Below, in pieces: positions 41,661 through 53,520 of a DNA stretch of 64,000 nucleotides. Where the stretch lies: assembly GCA_030512335.1 (NCBI GenBank), contig JAULSU010000005.1:1860001-1924000 (forward strand), given 5' to 3'. Origin of the DNA: Immersiella caudata. Its lineage: Eukaryota > Ascomycota > Sordariomycetes > Sordariales > Lasiosphaeriaceae. The position numbers were made by a program, and so were the translations under genes. Below the pieces are notes generated by a model. The model searched no databases. It saw only the letters and a program-made list of their open reading frames with translations, and was not told the origin of the DNA. Position 1 is the stretch's first letter; each line of letters starts with the position of its first letter.

Positions 41661-43312
41661 AGTTGTGAATCGGGAACTTGGCCGAGGGGCACTGGACGGC
41701 GGGGCAAAGACAGGGAGGGCTCAGGCGCTGAGGTGTCGGTTCGAGGAAGGTGCAAACCCAGGTCATAAGCGCTTTAATCAACAACGCTCAGGAAAATTAG
41801 AATAATGACATGCGCCATCTTCGAACGAGGGGCGGCGCAGGTTCAAGACCCATCAGTCAGCGGCTTCTTGGAGATTCTACGATCGTCATCGTCGTGTGGC
41901 GCGTCAGACACCGCTGCCTGTGGGTACGTACTGACGCTCGGGCCATTTAGCCAGCTTGGTGGGGCAGATGTGGCGCGAGCTCCTCCAGCACCTCAGCTTC
42001 GAACAATGGGGCTCTACCAAAGCTGAAGAAGAAGCCGAAGCGCAAGTTGATATGATCGCTGTTCACCGAGCAGTATCTGTCACTCCTACTCTCTGCCCGC
42101 CCTTCAACACACTGACGAAACCGTGCTGAAGATTGGCCACTTCTGATTCCTTCAAGCTGCCCAATCTCAGTGTGACCAGTCTCCACATGCTACGGTCTTC
42201 AACGGCGACCACTTGAGGGGACGAGCTGAACCATGCATGGCATTATGGTTGTACTCTAACATGCGCCGGACTTGGGATCTGTGACCTGTGAATACCGAAC
42301 ACTTCCCGCATCGATCCAGCCACGCAGCGTGCGTCTCGAATTCTTCTGGGGCCGGATGAGTTGTCCGAACAGCGTGCGCACTGACTGATGACCCCAACCC
42401 GACCAGGAGCTCAGAGTGTGGATTTCGCGTCACGAAACGCTCGCCTGTTGACGAGCAAAATCTGGTAACATGCTCGATCAACAACGCCTGAAGCGAATAG
42501 AACACGCTTCAGCTCATTTCTCAGCGCCGCCTGGTGGTGTATCAGCTTTGTCATGTCAATCTCAAGAGGTTAATTCATCGCGAAGCAGAAGTGTGGTCTC
42601 TTCGACAAGCCCGACACTTGACATGTGGGGATCCCAATCCGCTCCGAATCTGGCATCCCGAGCCGACTCCTCATGCAGAACGATAAGATAAACTGGACAA
42701 ACTGGAATGCCATTCAGCCAGTCGCCGCTTCGCAAGACCATCTCAGGGTCGAGGATCGCCCACTGCAAATGCAACTCGATCTCAGTGTCCCCCACTGCCA
42801 GCACACCAAGAACGATGCAGGGTCCGATAAATGGCAGTAATACGCGAGGGAGAAGCCGCGCGAGGCGCATCCTTTGACAAACCCATTGGCTGGACAGTTT
42901 ACCTGATGCAACGCTCGCTCCGCTCCGGAGGGCCGTCACGGCGTTGGATCTCTGAGTCTTGAACTAGGGTGGGAGCACACCCGCGATCAACACCCATCTA
43001 GATCCGCCATCGACTCCTGGTAGCATCGCCGAGCTCCCGGTTCGACTATGTCTCGACCTCAATAGGTCCGCTGCACGCCGCGCAAATCACCAACACCGAA
43101 AGAAGCTTAGGAAGTGGTGACAGGGGTCTTCTGGCTGCGTGTCGCGCCCGCGCCTTGACCGCTGTCGGTGAGCTGTCGTCCCATTTTTAAACTGATCACC
43201 TTTCCACCCACGGACGGAAGTTACATTAAACCACTCCTTCCTCTCGATTGCCCATCAACGCTAGGTATCTTCCACTACCTTGCTCTTCAAATCCGTTCAG
43301 CGCTACCCTGCG
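41661..43312. other. Divergent promoter region
   Basis: Lies between the minus-strand Ufd1-domain gene and the plus-strand F-box gene. Frames on both strands (for example 42562-42939) have no family resemblance. No repeat or RNA gene seen. Confidence 0.45.
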
Positions 43313-44827
43313 ATGATCCAAATCGAGGCGTCACACTGCGATCTGCCCGTTGAGATCCAGCACAGCGCTTTGCTGCACCTGCTGGCCAACTCGCTCGTCC
43401 TGAGCCATACGACACCGTACCTATCCTGCTACGATATCCTGAACCTTGCCGCCACCTCCCGCGCGTTCCGCTTTCTCGTTTACCAAACGCCCCAGGTTTT
43501 TCGCCGCCTCGAGCTCAGCAACGTCCGAACAGCCCAGTTTGACATCGATGGCATTGATCGTGGAGGAGAGAGTTGGCGCAATAACCAGGTTGATGAAAAC
43601 TTGACTGAGGACGAGTACGCTCCCCCCAAGTGAACCTTCCCTACCGTCACTGACAATGTAACCTGGAGCAGTTTCTACTCGGGGCCTCTGCGCGGCATCT
43701 TCTCCAGCCTTCGACGCGCCGATATTCTTCGAGATGTTCAGATTCTCAGCCTTGACGGGCTCTCCGTTACGGCCGAGCTGATCCACGACATCCTCATCGA
43801 CCCTGCGTTTTCGGTGCGGATCCTCTCCATTCGGGGGGCAAAGAACCTCAACGAGCGAAAGCTCCGCGGTGCCTTGCAGTACGCATGTCGGGAATCAAGA
43901 GCTCCGGACACACCGAGACTGAAAGGACTGTATGTCTTTGGACCCAGAGACTCGGTATCGGTTCTGTCCCCTGGAAGCTCGGGATCGAGCACGACGTCCG
44001 GCGGAGCTTCCCCGGCTTCCGATGTGGCTTCGTCTTGGAACACACGCAGCCAGAAGGCTCTCTCTGAGTCGTTGGTCGAAGAGCCCGAGGCATGGTATGC
44101 GCGGAGCGGTGAGCAGTTTCCGCGCCGCATCAGCTCCGAATGGGCGCCAACCCTCGCCGCCTGTGATGGTATCATTGCTTTCGACTCTGTTTTGTGCGCA
44201 GGGCCGAGGCACCTCAACTCCCCGGCTTGGGGGTCAGTCAGTCTTGACGCATTGAATGCCGCAGGCTCGCCCGCCTCCGCGAACGTGCCCCTTTACGCCG
44301 TTGCCACCCATAGCCTATTGGAGGGATGTGCGGGCTGCGGCTCGGCCCCTGAAGGATGGACTGTTTGGGGAGAGTATGCCGTAACCTATCAGCAGGATCC
44401 CTTCGAGAGACGCACAACCACTAGCAACTCCGCCGATATTGGCCGGTTTCCCCTCCTGGCGCCGCCGCCGATGCACTCTGCGAATCTCCGAGCAGCCATG
44501 TGCCCTACTGGTCAACAGCTGAAGCCACGGCCCTACTCGGCATCGTCCCTGAAACACTCTAAGGCGCGCTTCATTCCCCGTTGCTCCGACTGCCTCCTGG
44601 ACAGGTATTGTAAGGGGTGCCGCCGTTGGTGGTGCGAAGCTTGCTATGTGGGCCCTTTCGCGCTCACCGGCCATGACGAAGTAATGAGCCCGAACAACAG
44701 CACCGTAAGCGAGCCCCATCCAAGTCCCAACGGCGAGGGTGTGAGTACGAGCAGAGGCGTCAAGATCTGGTGTGGCTTTTGTGATCGCGGAGCATGCCGG
44801 CTCCAGGTGGAGGCGGAGCAAGAGTGA
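43313..44827 (+). CDS. F-box protein of a fungal-specific family, C-terminus uncertain
   Basis: Exons 43313-43614 and 43672-44827 (intron 57 nt, phase 2) give 485 residues. The N-terminus is F-box-like (DLPVEIQHSALLHLL, CYDILNLAATSRAFRFLVYQTPQVFRRLEL). It is followed by RTAQFDIDGIDRGGESWRN, a leucine-rich helical part (SLDGLSVTAELIHDILIDP) and SIRGAKNLNERKLRGALQYACR. Towards the end come cysteine pairs (CAGCGSAPEGWTVWGE, CSDCLLDRYCKGCRRWWCEACYVGP) suggesting zinc binding. F-box proteins choose substrates for SCF ubiquitin ligases. The stop at 44827 may lie in an unspliced intron: further cysteine-rich, splice-bounded coding blocks lie at 45041-45296 on the same strand (separate entry). Confidence 0.75.
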
Positions 44828-45040
44828 GGTGCTGGGAAACGGCCTTGATACTGGGTCATGCCGAAGACATGATGTTGTGCTCGTGGGGTTGGGGCACACC
44901 TGACTTGTCATCGGGGTCGCGCAAAAGGTCCATCTTCACACTACCCTCGGGCACCCGCCTTCCATTAACATCCTACCGCTACCCTGCTTTGACGATGTTG
45001 ACCAATCCGTACGGGCACCCGCTTACTTCGTTGGTCCTAG

Positions 45041-45296
45041 GGTCGAGTGTTCCGCGACTGCTGGGAGTGTGGGATGAACGTAAGTGCATCAGCGCCTGGC
45101 CTGTCCCTGACCCTGTTGCTGAGAATCTGCAGTGCCACAAGTGCATTGAGCACACCCAACGTAGATGTCGGGGGTGCGGAGGAGGCTACTGCCTCATCCA
45201 TAATGAAGGAAGCAACTCAACTGTGGTATGTCCAGACTCTAGAGTGACGACAGGCAAGGGCTAACATCGGGGTCGTTTGTTTTCCTCCAGTGCGAC
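45041..45296 (+). other. Cysteine-rich, splice-bounded coding blocks, probable extra exons of the F-box gene
   Basis: Block 45041-45079 (preceded by CCTAG) encodes GRVFRDCWECGMN and ends at a GTAAGT donor. Block 45133-45225 (after CTGCAG) continues in phase as CHKCIEHTQRRCRGC and then GGGYCLIHNEGSNSTV, ending at a GTATGT donor. After the CTCCAG ending at 45290 the frame gives CDC. Joined, they make a continuous zinc-knuckle array with consensus introns of 53 and 65 nt. I could not fix the junction to the upstream exon; a short separate gene is the alternative. Confidence 0.5.
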
Positions 45297-46722
45297 TGTA
45301 AGGATTCCCTTTCCCAATGAGCTGATCCATGATGCCTCCACCATGTTGAAATGCATTGCTGACGCGTCCCGCGCAGGGTGTTGTTCGCGAGGAAGTCGAC
45401 ATGTCCGGGAGCTGTATTGACGATTCATCTTGTCACGCTGCTCTCGCGACTTTAACCATGCCGAGGGCCCGCGGACCACCTTCCCTAATCGACACCCTCT
45501 CCGCCCCCGATCCAGCATTCGCCGTAACATTCACATCACCCCTCCATCGAACCCTGACATCAAATCGTGTATACCGACATTACTCTACTCTTGTTATCGA
45601 TTCCTTTGGATACCTTTTGGGACAGCTATGCGTCAATGATACCCATCAATCTGCAATGAGCCTCCATTCTGTGACCGTCTTCAGAAGCAAGCTGCAAACC
45701 CGGTTAGCTTCGCTTTGCACCTGTGCACGTCTCTGGCGGGGCCGCCGACTCCCTGGAATCCCTCCGATACACGCCAACGATCAGATCGGATGGACAAGCA
45801 TCCCACGAATCGCCAGCCCTTGGCATGGAAGACCGGGAGAACGCGCGTCGATTGCAGAAAACGGATTCATGGAAGCAGTCCCTCCCCGACCTATTTAGCC
45901 CCCATTTTCCCGATGTTGGCTCAGAGCCCCATTTTCAGTCCCTGAGCGACGTTGCAGCGTGGCATCTATGCCTAATACCAAGCACTCCATTGGCCCACAG
46001 GCGATGAGCAACTGCCCCCGTCCGGCACTCGAGGACGGGTTCGGGTGCCTGTGCACCCCACAACCCGATGCGCCCACCTCCCGTTGTAGACGACGATGAC
46101 GACGACAACAGCATTGCAGTGCAGGTGATGTAGTGTTAGTCAAGATGTAAACGGAGATGCAAACGAACCCTATGCCCCGCCCAGCCAAGCAGCACATCTC
46201 GATGCGATCACAGAGTGTTCTTTTTTTGTCCCAAATGTTTCAACAAAACAACATCCCCAAATTTAATATACCACCCATGACGCAACGGAGGCCCAACCCA
46301 TCGCATCACTTCTTTCAGCCTGTGCGATTTGCGTACGCGGCGTCAGGTTTGCGCGCGAGTGGGAGCAATAGCAACCCTGGCGCTGGGGAGGAGAGGGGAA
46401 TACAACCGCGCTCGGTAACAGCAGACGGGTACCATCCTCGGCTAAGTTGTCGACGCTTTCGCGAATCACGGAATGGGTGCTAGATTTGGGGAGGTTATTT
46501 GCATATTGCATCGACGCTCGCGAATGTGGTTCCTGGCAATACTAGATACATTTACATGCGTTGCAGCATGGAGAGGTGTTTTATCTTGCCATGGCTGGCG
46601 ATATTGGGAGGTATATATGAAGGCTCGGCGGAGGGATTGGGGTTGGCTTTTCTTTTCCTTGTGCTCCGAGGCATCAGATCCAGCTTTGTTTTGGTTTCTT
46701 CTCGTTTTGAGCCTCATTCAAG
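45297..46722. other. Intergenic region, nothing further recognised
   Basis: Frames are short and overlap. The last 100 bp hold the dioxygenase core promoter. Confidence 0.4.
46612..46618 (+). promoter_or_regulatory. TATA box of the intradiol dioxygenase gene
   Basis: TATATAT, about 105 nt upstream of the start codon at 46723. Confidence 0.5.
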
Positions 46723-47985
46723 ATGCATCTCAATTCGTTCCTTGTCTGCGCGCTCGCCGCCGCTTTTGTTTCCGCCCATCCGGGTGAGGATCCGGCCATC
46801 GAGCTGGCGGAGCGCGAGGCGGCACTTAGCCAGTTTGCGCGTCGCGATCTGAGCCATTGCGCTGAGAAGATCAAGGCTCGGGGTCTCGAGAAGAGATCGG
46901 TTGCTCGTCGCAATGCCCTGGTCAACAAGCTGCAGAAGAGGAACAACTTGCAGAGTGAGTGACATGCCTCAACTCGATGGGCGTTCGAGTGCTGATGAAG
47001 ACAGACCGGGACCTCACCGACCTCCTGGGGAAGAGCCATCTTTCACCGCACAAGTACACCTTGGATACGCCGATGGACACCATCTTCGCGTCAAACGCCT
47101 CTTGTGTGCTGAGTCCCGAGGTTACCGAGGGACCATACTGTAAGCTTGGGATCTGTGTTGCGAATGGAGGTGAGCTTTGCAGCTAACCCTGAACAGATGT
47201 CGCTGGCGAGTACATCCGTGACAACATCGTGGAGAAGGAGCCCGGCGTCGATCTCGCCCTGGACCTTCAAGTCCTCGACGTTGAGACTTGCGACCCCGTG
47301 GCCAACAAGTACCTTGAGATCTGGCGTGAGTTCCGACATTCCTGCACCTGGCATCATCTGGCAAGAACTAACAGGGTGAACAGACTGCAACAGCACGGGC
47401 GTGTATGGCGGTGTCGCGGCGGCCGGCAATGGAAATGGCGACCCATCAAACCTGAACGCGACGTGGCTGCGTGGCGTTCTGAAGACGGACGAGGACGGCG
47501 TTGCGCAGTTCCACACTCTGTTCCCCGGCCACTATCAAGGGCGTGCGACACACATCCACATCATGGTGCACCAGAATGCGACAGCGTTCCCGAACGGTAC
47601 TCTTTTCGGTACGCAGGCGGCACACGTCGGTCAGATCTACTTCGACCAGAGCCTAATCACCGAAGTCGAGAAGCTGCCGGCGTATGCGACCAACAAGCAG
47701 CCCCTGACGACCAACGCGCAGGACTTCCTGCTCGCCCAAGGTGCCGCCGGTAACAACGATCCCTTTGTCAACTATGTGCTGCTTGGCAACAAAGTTGAGG
47801 ACGGTCTTCTGGGATGGATCGCCTTTGGAGTCAACACGACGTTGAAAAGGACGATTACCCCGGGTGCCCACTACTACGAGACGGGCGGCAAGCAGGGCTC
47901 GGGCGGTGGCTTTGGCGGTTTTCCGGGCGGCCCTCCTCCCGGCGGGTTCCCCGTCCCCACTGGCAGACCTGGAGGAAGGCCATAA
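46723..47985 (+). CDS. Secreted intradiol ring-cleavage dioxygenase-like protein
   Basis: Non-heme Fe(III) enzyme fold that opens catechol rings between the hydroxyls; extracellular fungal members may act on lignin- or tannin-derived catechols. I read four exons, 46723-46954, 47005-47139, 47197-47325 and 47384-47985 (introns 50, 57 and 58 nt, all phase 1), 365 residues. A signal peptide (FLVCALAAAFVSAHP) and a basic propeptide-like stretch (KRSVARRNALVNKLQKR) precede the domain. Iron ligands are visible as the Tyr of TEGPYYVAGEYIR and the Tyr, His, His of GHYQGRATHIHIMVH. LDLQVLDVETCDPVANKYLEIWHCNSTGVYGG is the family signature. The C-terminus is a Gly/Pro-rich tail. The splice sites all restore family sequence. 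Confidence 0.92.
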
Positions 47986-49272
47986 GGCATGCCGAGCGAT
48001 CTCTTCGCCAAGGTGAAACCGAAAAAGGAAAGGACTGTGGATACGTGCAGTGTTCTGGAAAGCGAATGAGGCGCGTGAGATGCAGGTTCCGATGAGGGCG
48101 TTGAGCTGTGAGTGATGAGCGACGAGTGAAGGAGGACGACAGGAAACGAGGCGGTCGTGTGTAAAGTAGAAAGGGGTCTGTGATACGCAAGTAAACACGC
48201 CGATGGGCTGTCGTGGCGCGCACCGTCCGACCGTTGCAGCAGGCAGAGCAAAAACCTGACGAAAGTCTAAAACGGGAAAGTGACACAAGCGTCGTGGAAA
48301 ATACCCGTACTCGTAGGCATTATCGAGCGCTGTGCAGCATGCGGAGCCGGGATGGTGACGCAGAGTTCAATTGGTGCGGCCGTCAGACGACAACAGGCTT
48401 TTTCGTGGTTCATCCCAGAGGTCGCATCATCGACATCGGGCGTGTCACCCTCATCCTCTCGCGACGAGTGGCTGTGCGTGCGTCGGAAACTCTGCGTAGA
48501 ATGGCAGCAGGATGTCCTTGTTTTGACGGTCGAATTGGCAGGTCGCAAACCGAAGGCATTCCGGAGGACGAAACCGAAACCGAAACCGAGGTTCGCTATT
48601 CTATCTGACTGGCTGCTGGATTCCTTCCAGAAGCTGCTGAACGACATCCTTGGCTGCACGTGGAGACGCGGGTGGATCGCGAGATGAAGCGCGCCCGCTA
48701 AAGGTTGTGATGGAGCCTAGAGATAACCGGATGCCATTCGGTCCAGAACTGATGCAGAGATTTTTTTCCCGGCCGATTTGTCAGGAACTGCGCCTGCGGT
48801 TTCTATGCACTGCGAAAAAGCCAGCCTTGAACCCCGCCGCGCAATCGGCAGATCCAAGCACCACCAGCGGTTGACAGATGCATCACGTCACTCGGCGCCC
48901 GGGATCTGATGAACCCCCAATCCCGAGATCAATGGCGTGCATCGGAGCTTGGAAGCCCGAGCGGGTGGCGCCGCCAACGCAAGCGTTCCGCCCTGCGCTA
49001 AGGAGAGGAGGAGGGATGAGAGCCTCGGTTTCGGTCCTGCCAAGCGAGAAGGGCCAGCACCAGGCGCGTTCGCTACCCCGTGGAAGCTCCCGGGTCGGGG
49101 TCGGGGTCTCGGGCTGTCTGCGTCTGTCCGCCAAAGATACAAATAACACGGAGCCCCAAGACTCTTGTTCTTCGACGATGCACTCGGTATAGTCAAATAT
49201 CCAGGCTTGGTATCGTACACACCTTACCCAGCCACGACACTCGTTCCGACTTCCCCAGACCCTCCGCAAACC
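47986..49272. other. Intergenic region
   Basis: Overlapping frames on both strands (48267-48687) have no family resemblance. A short run of ACCGAA-type repeats is at about 48568-48591 (AAACCGAAACCG). The right end is the MFS transporter promoter. Confidence 0.4.
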
Positions 49273-51041
49273 ATGGCCGACCTTTCGAACTCCCAACGGG
49301 ACGCACCTCAGACGCCCGTTAACGAGAATCCTTTCGCCGATACCGAGAAGGGCACGAGCACTCCCGGAGGCGATTCTGACTTCGATACCCCCACCATCGT
49401 CGGTTCGGAGCGCGCCTTGTCGACAAGAGACGGCGACGAGAAGGCCGCTGCCGCAAGGCAAGATGACGACGCCGATGCCGACCCCAATGTCGTCGACTGG
49501 GACGGCCCCGAGGACGGAGAGAACCCGCAGAACTGGCCCGAAAAGAAGAAGTGGACGCTCATCGCCGTCATGTCTATCATGACGCTCGTAACGTGCGCCC
49601 CAACGCTCGCCCTCACTCCTTGGCTCCGACTAACCCATCCACAGGCCTCTTGGCTCGTCCATGTTTGCGCCCGGCATTCCCAAGATCATGGTCGAGTTCA
49701 ACGAGTTCTCCTCCACGACAGCCACGTTCTTGCTCTCGGTCTACATTCTCGGTTTTGCCTTTGGCCCCCTGTTTGTAGCACCGCTGAGTGAGACATACGG
49801 TCGCTCTCCGTGCTACCATACCGGCAATGTTTTGTTCACCGTCTTTTCCGTTGGCGCTGCTCTCAGCAACAGCATGGGCATGCTCATGGCTTTCCGCTTC
49901 CTCATGGGCCTGGCCGGATCCGTCCCCATCACCATTGGCAGTGGCAGCATTGCTGATGTGATGCCCGTTGAGAAGCGCGGGCGCGCTATGGCTGCCTGGG
50001 CGATGGGTCCCCTTCTGGGTCCCTGCATTGGCCCTGTGGCTGGAGGATATCTTATTGCTGCTGCTGGCTGGAGGTGGGTGTACTGGCTCATCACCATTCT
50101 CGTAAGTCGTACCCTGCGTTTACAGATTGGCTCAGCGTAACTAACGCGCGCCAGGCTGGTATCATCTCCGTCATTGCCTTCTTCACCCTGAACGAAACAT
50201 ACGCTCCCCTGCTTCTCCAGCACAAGACCGACCGTTTGATCAAGGAGACTGGCAACCAGAACCTGCGAAGCAAACTGGCGTCCAACACGACTGTGATGGA
50301 GAACTTCAAGCTTGCGGCCATTCGTCCCATGAAGCTCCTCGTCATGACCCCCATCGTCACCCTGATGGCTGTTTACATGGCTATCACATACGGCATCCTT
50401 TACCTTCTCTTCACGACCTTCTCGTTCGTCTATGCTCAGAAGTACGGGTTCGACGAAGGGGCCAGCGGTGCCACCTTCCTGCCCGCAGGCATTGGCATGT
50501 TCTTCGGTATTGTCGTTTTCGGTGCCATGTCGGATATCATCGTTCGCAATAACCAAGCCGCTGGTATCGAGCACCGGCCCGAGTTCCGCATCATGCCAAA
50601 GTTTTGCATTCCCGCTGCGCTCATGCTTCCTGCTGGCCTGTTCATGTACGGTTGGACCGTTTACTACTCCGTTTATTGGATTGTCCCCATGATCGGTGTC
50701 GTTATCTTCTCCTGCGGTCTCATGGGCACCATGGTGAGTCAAGCTCCCCACGCAACCAACCTCTTTGCTCCAGATGCTAACCGCCCCCTCAGGTCTGCGT
50801 TCAAAATTTCCTTCTGGACACCTACCCCCAGTACGCGGCCTCCGTTACCGCCGCGCTTGCTGTCCTCAGATCCCTTGCCGGTGCTCTCCTGCCTCTGGGC
50901 GGTCTCGACATGTACGACGCACTCGGACTCGGCTGGGGCAACAGTCTTTTGGGCTTCATCTCCCTCGGCCTGGCGCCCCTCCCCGTCCTCTTCTACGTTT
51001 ACGGCCCAGTGCTGAGGAAGAGGTTCTCTCCGAATCTCTAA
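49273..51041 (+). CDS. MFS drug:H+ antiporter (DHA1-type exporter)
   Basis: Plasma-membrane exporter of the 12-segment multidrug class. I read four exons, 49273-49592, 49645-50101, 50155-50733 and 50793-51041 (introns 52, 53 and 59 nt), 534 residues. A cytosolic acidic N-terminus of about 85 residues ends in the family box DPNVVDWDGPEDGENPQNW. Then come the first segment, SSMFAPGIPKIMVEF, LGFAFGPLFVAPLSETYGR (motif A) and RFLMGLAGSVPITIGSGSIADVM. PVEKRGRAMAAWAMGPLLGPCIGPVAGGYL (motif C) and, late, VQNFLLDTYPQYAASVTAAL follow. It resembles cephalosporin/polyketide-type exporters. It lies about 2.5 kb from the polyketide synthase and could export its product. Confidence 0.93.
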
Positions 51042-52073
51042 ACGGTGGCTCGACATGAACTTCCCGTTTCTTTCGTTCTCACACTCATTACAACACTATA
51101 GATTCCCTCCATCTTTTGGGGCATGCATACGGTTGGGATACTGCATTGCATCAGCGTTAGCGGTTCTGCATTTGGGTTTTCTTTCAATTTTTCCTTCTCG
51201 GATATAGTTACATGATACCACTACCGAAAGACTTCATGCTTAGATCATGGGTATGTATGCATTGGGCTGGGTAGACATAGATCGGTATAATCGGTGGTAG
51301 AATCACTATGGGTGGAGGACACATCGCCGCTTTTCAATGTCATCTCGACATTTCACCTTCACAAAATGCTTGGCATGGAATGGAATGACACCATTGACTT
51401 TGAGTTGCATGTGAAAATTCTGCCCCGGAAGTGACAGTCCATTTCGAACCCCGATGGTGGGTCAGGGAGGAAAAGGAGATCCACGAAGAGTGGAGTGGCC
51501 GTTCCACCTAGGCTTGAGCTTCTGGGGGGTTGCTCGCGTGCGGAGATTGCAAACGGATCTTGGACTTTGGATGCAATGGGGATGCTTGAAAACAATGACT
51601 CTGATCGTTTCGGAGCCGTGCCTACCCGCGCCACGTTTCCGCATAACGAGGAACCCAGCGACGCGGAGGACGGAGCTATTCTCCCGCATCCGCATCCCTC
51701 AACCAGGCGGCCGAACTGCCCCATAAAATTCGAACAATCCCCCTCCCCCCGACGATGGGAGCGCATTACTCCAACGCCTAGTATAGCGAACCCATGACAG
51801 AATTCTGTTCAATGCAAGCCCCTCGACGAGGTTGAAGAGGCGTCACATGAAATACAAAAGCCTTTGCTCTAACTAAGTATGCCTGTAGCCTTGATGAAAT
51901 GCAAGAGGGACGTTGTGTCCAGGGCAAAAGGGTCTCCCGACTTCCCGAAATGTCTCAATCAGAAGCATCTAGCCCCAAACTTGAAGCTTGACAATGTTCG
52001 TCGGTACAAGGTTGGGGAGAGTTGAGCTATCAAACCATGAGCGTATGCGCCAAATGGCGATGCTCTTACCCTG
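51042..52073. other. Intergenic region, nothing recognised
   Basis: 3' flank of the MFS gene; overlapping short frames at 51359-51797 resemble nothing. Confidence 0.45.
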
Positions 52074-52958
52074 GTGCTCAATTGCATGGTAGACGGAAAT
52101 CCAGTTCGAGCCGCTGGAATCTACTTCCGCCGTATCGAAGGGGGTCGCTACGCTCGGGTGAGAGTTGATGACCTGGCAAGTCTGCCGCCCCACGGGCGTC
52201 ACCTCACCGTCAAAACGTTATACGGCGTGCCGCAGACGTCCAACATACCAGAGATCCGGTATTACGACCCTTGGACCACGTCTTACAAGCTTTGGAGGAA
52301 ACTCTCCGACTCAGCAACCTTAGGAGAAAGACGCGGCACCACAGCCAGCCGCTATCGCGACTCTTTCTATTTGAATAGACGGCATCGAATCTTCCAAGCC
52401 AGCTCGTTGTTCGAAACTTACTCGCTTGTTGGTATCTTCATCTCCGGCTACGAGACCGAGTTCCGCTTCTTTCAGCTCAACCCGCAATACCTAGACCACG
52501 ACCTGGTGTTGCCAACAGGTCCAGAATTTGCCGCTGTTCTAATGATGGAGTCAAGCGATCGATCCAGTCTCGTGCTACTTTCAACGGCCTCTAACAACCG
52601 CCAAGAAATAAACGATGACCACTGGATCGACGCTTGTCATCTTTCCGCAAACAGTCTGCGCCATAACTGGACCATCATCCATCAGGCAATGAAGGAGATG
52701 AAGAAGTGGACCAAGACTTCACAGCGAAGCAAGGCGATCCGCGTCTCCGACGGTTGCCTCCAAATGAGGTTGAACCATCGCCAGTCAAAAAATCAGGGCT
52801 TCAAGTGCAGGAGATCCGTGTCTCGGGCCCATCGCTTGTCTCGTGGTTCAAGCTCCCTCCCCCCAAACCGTGGCGAACTTACTGGGCACAATGGGAATCT
52901 GGGCTGCCGCAGCGTCCGTCAGTGTTTTGATTCTACATTTTGCCTGAACAGGACATAA
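52074..52958 (+). CDS. Hypothetical protein, possibly partial
   Basis: A 294-residue frame with no homology that I recognise. The first two thirds have protein-like composition (IEGGRYARVRVDDLASLPP, YSLVGIFISGYETEFRFFQL, PTGPEFAAVLMMESSDRSS, INDDHWIDACHLSANSLRH). The last 70 residues are basic and low in hydrophobics, as if the frame had run past a splice site or frameshift. A long acidic or aromatic continuation in another frame is visible near 52706-52930. It lies between the exporter and the synthase, but nothing suggests a biosynthetic role. Confidence 0.4.
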   Translation: MLNCMVDGNPVRAAGIYFRRIEGGRYARVRVDDLASLPPHGRHLTVKTLYGVPQTSNIPEIRYYDPWTTSYKLWRKLSDSATLGERRGTTASRYRDSFYLNRRHRIFQASSLFETYSLVGIFISGYETEFRFFQLNPQYLDHDLVLPTGPEFAAVLMMESSDRSSLVLLSTASNNRQEINDDHWIDACHLSANSLRHNWTIIHQAMKEMKKWTKTSQRSKAIRVSDGCLQMRLNHRQSKNQGFKCRRSVSRAHRLSRGSSSLPPNRGELTGHNGNLGCRSVRQCFDSTFCLNRT

Positions 52959-53520
52959 CGATCGAGTTCTCTGATCGCTATCTTCTCTTCCCAAAGGCGG
53001 AAAAGGAGAAATCGGAAGACAGTTAGCCTAGTAGGGCGTGGTTAATAGAGAGGGACTATCTGACAGACAAGTCACTCATCACGGCATGGCAGAGGCGAGC
53101 GTATGTACAATATGTTGCGCTCAAACGAATGAACTATGCTACCTTGTAATATATACTTTGATGTGCATGTTTGATGTGTTGTCTAACTTCCTTCATCTCA
53201 CGTCAAAAGCAGCCTCCCTCCCGGAAAAAAAATCGCGAACCTCGCATCAACTGTGACAAAGACAAATCCAATCTAAACAATCCACCCCCCCAAAAAGTAA
53301 GGACTAGCCCAATATCCAAGTATCGGCTGAAGCGTCAGAAAGTGTGAAAGTCAACTTCTGAGTACACGGCGTTCCATGATGCACAACATGAAGTTGAATG
53401 GAAATTAGAGCGCCCAGGCAGTAAGTTGAAAAAGAACCAAAGCCGACCGATGCGAGCATATCCATACCCAAACTAATGCGATAATATCATACATTCCCAA
53501 AGATTAAAGACAAATTTTTT
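52959..53520. other. 3' flanking region of the polyketide synthase gene
   Basis: AT-richer than its surroundings; no gene recognised. Confidence 0.4.

Noticed and set aside
48901..48940. Another CTGATGA match
   Set aside because: No GAAA strand or helices follow.
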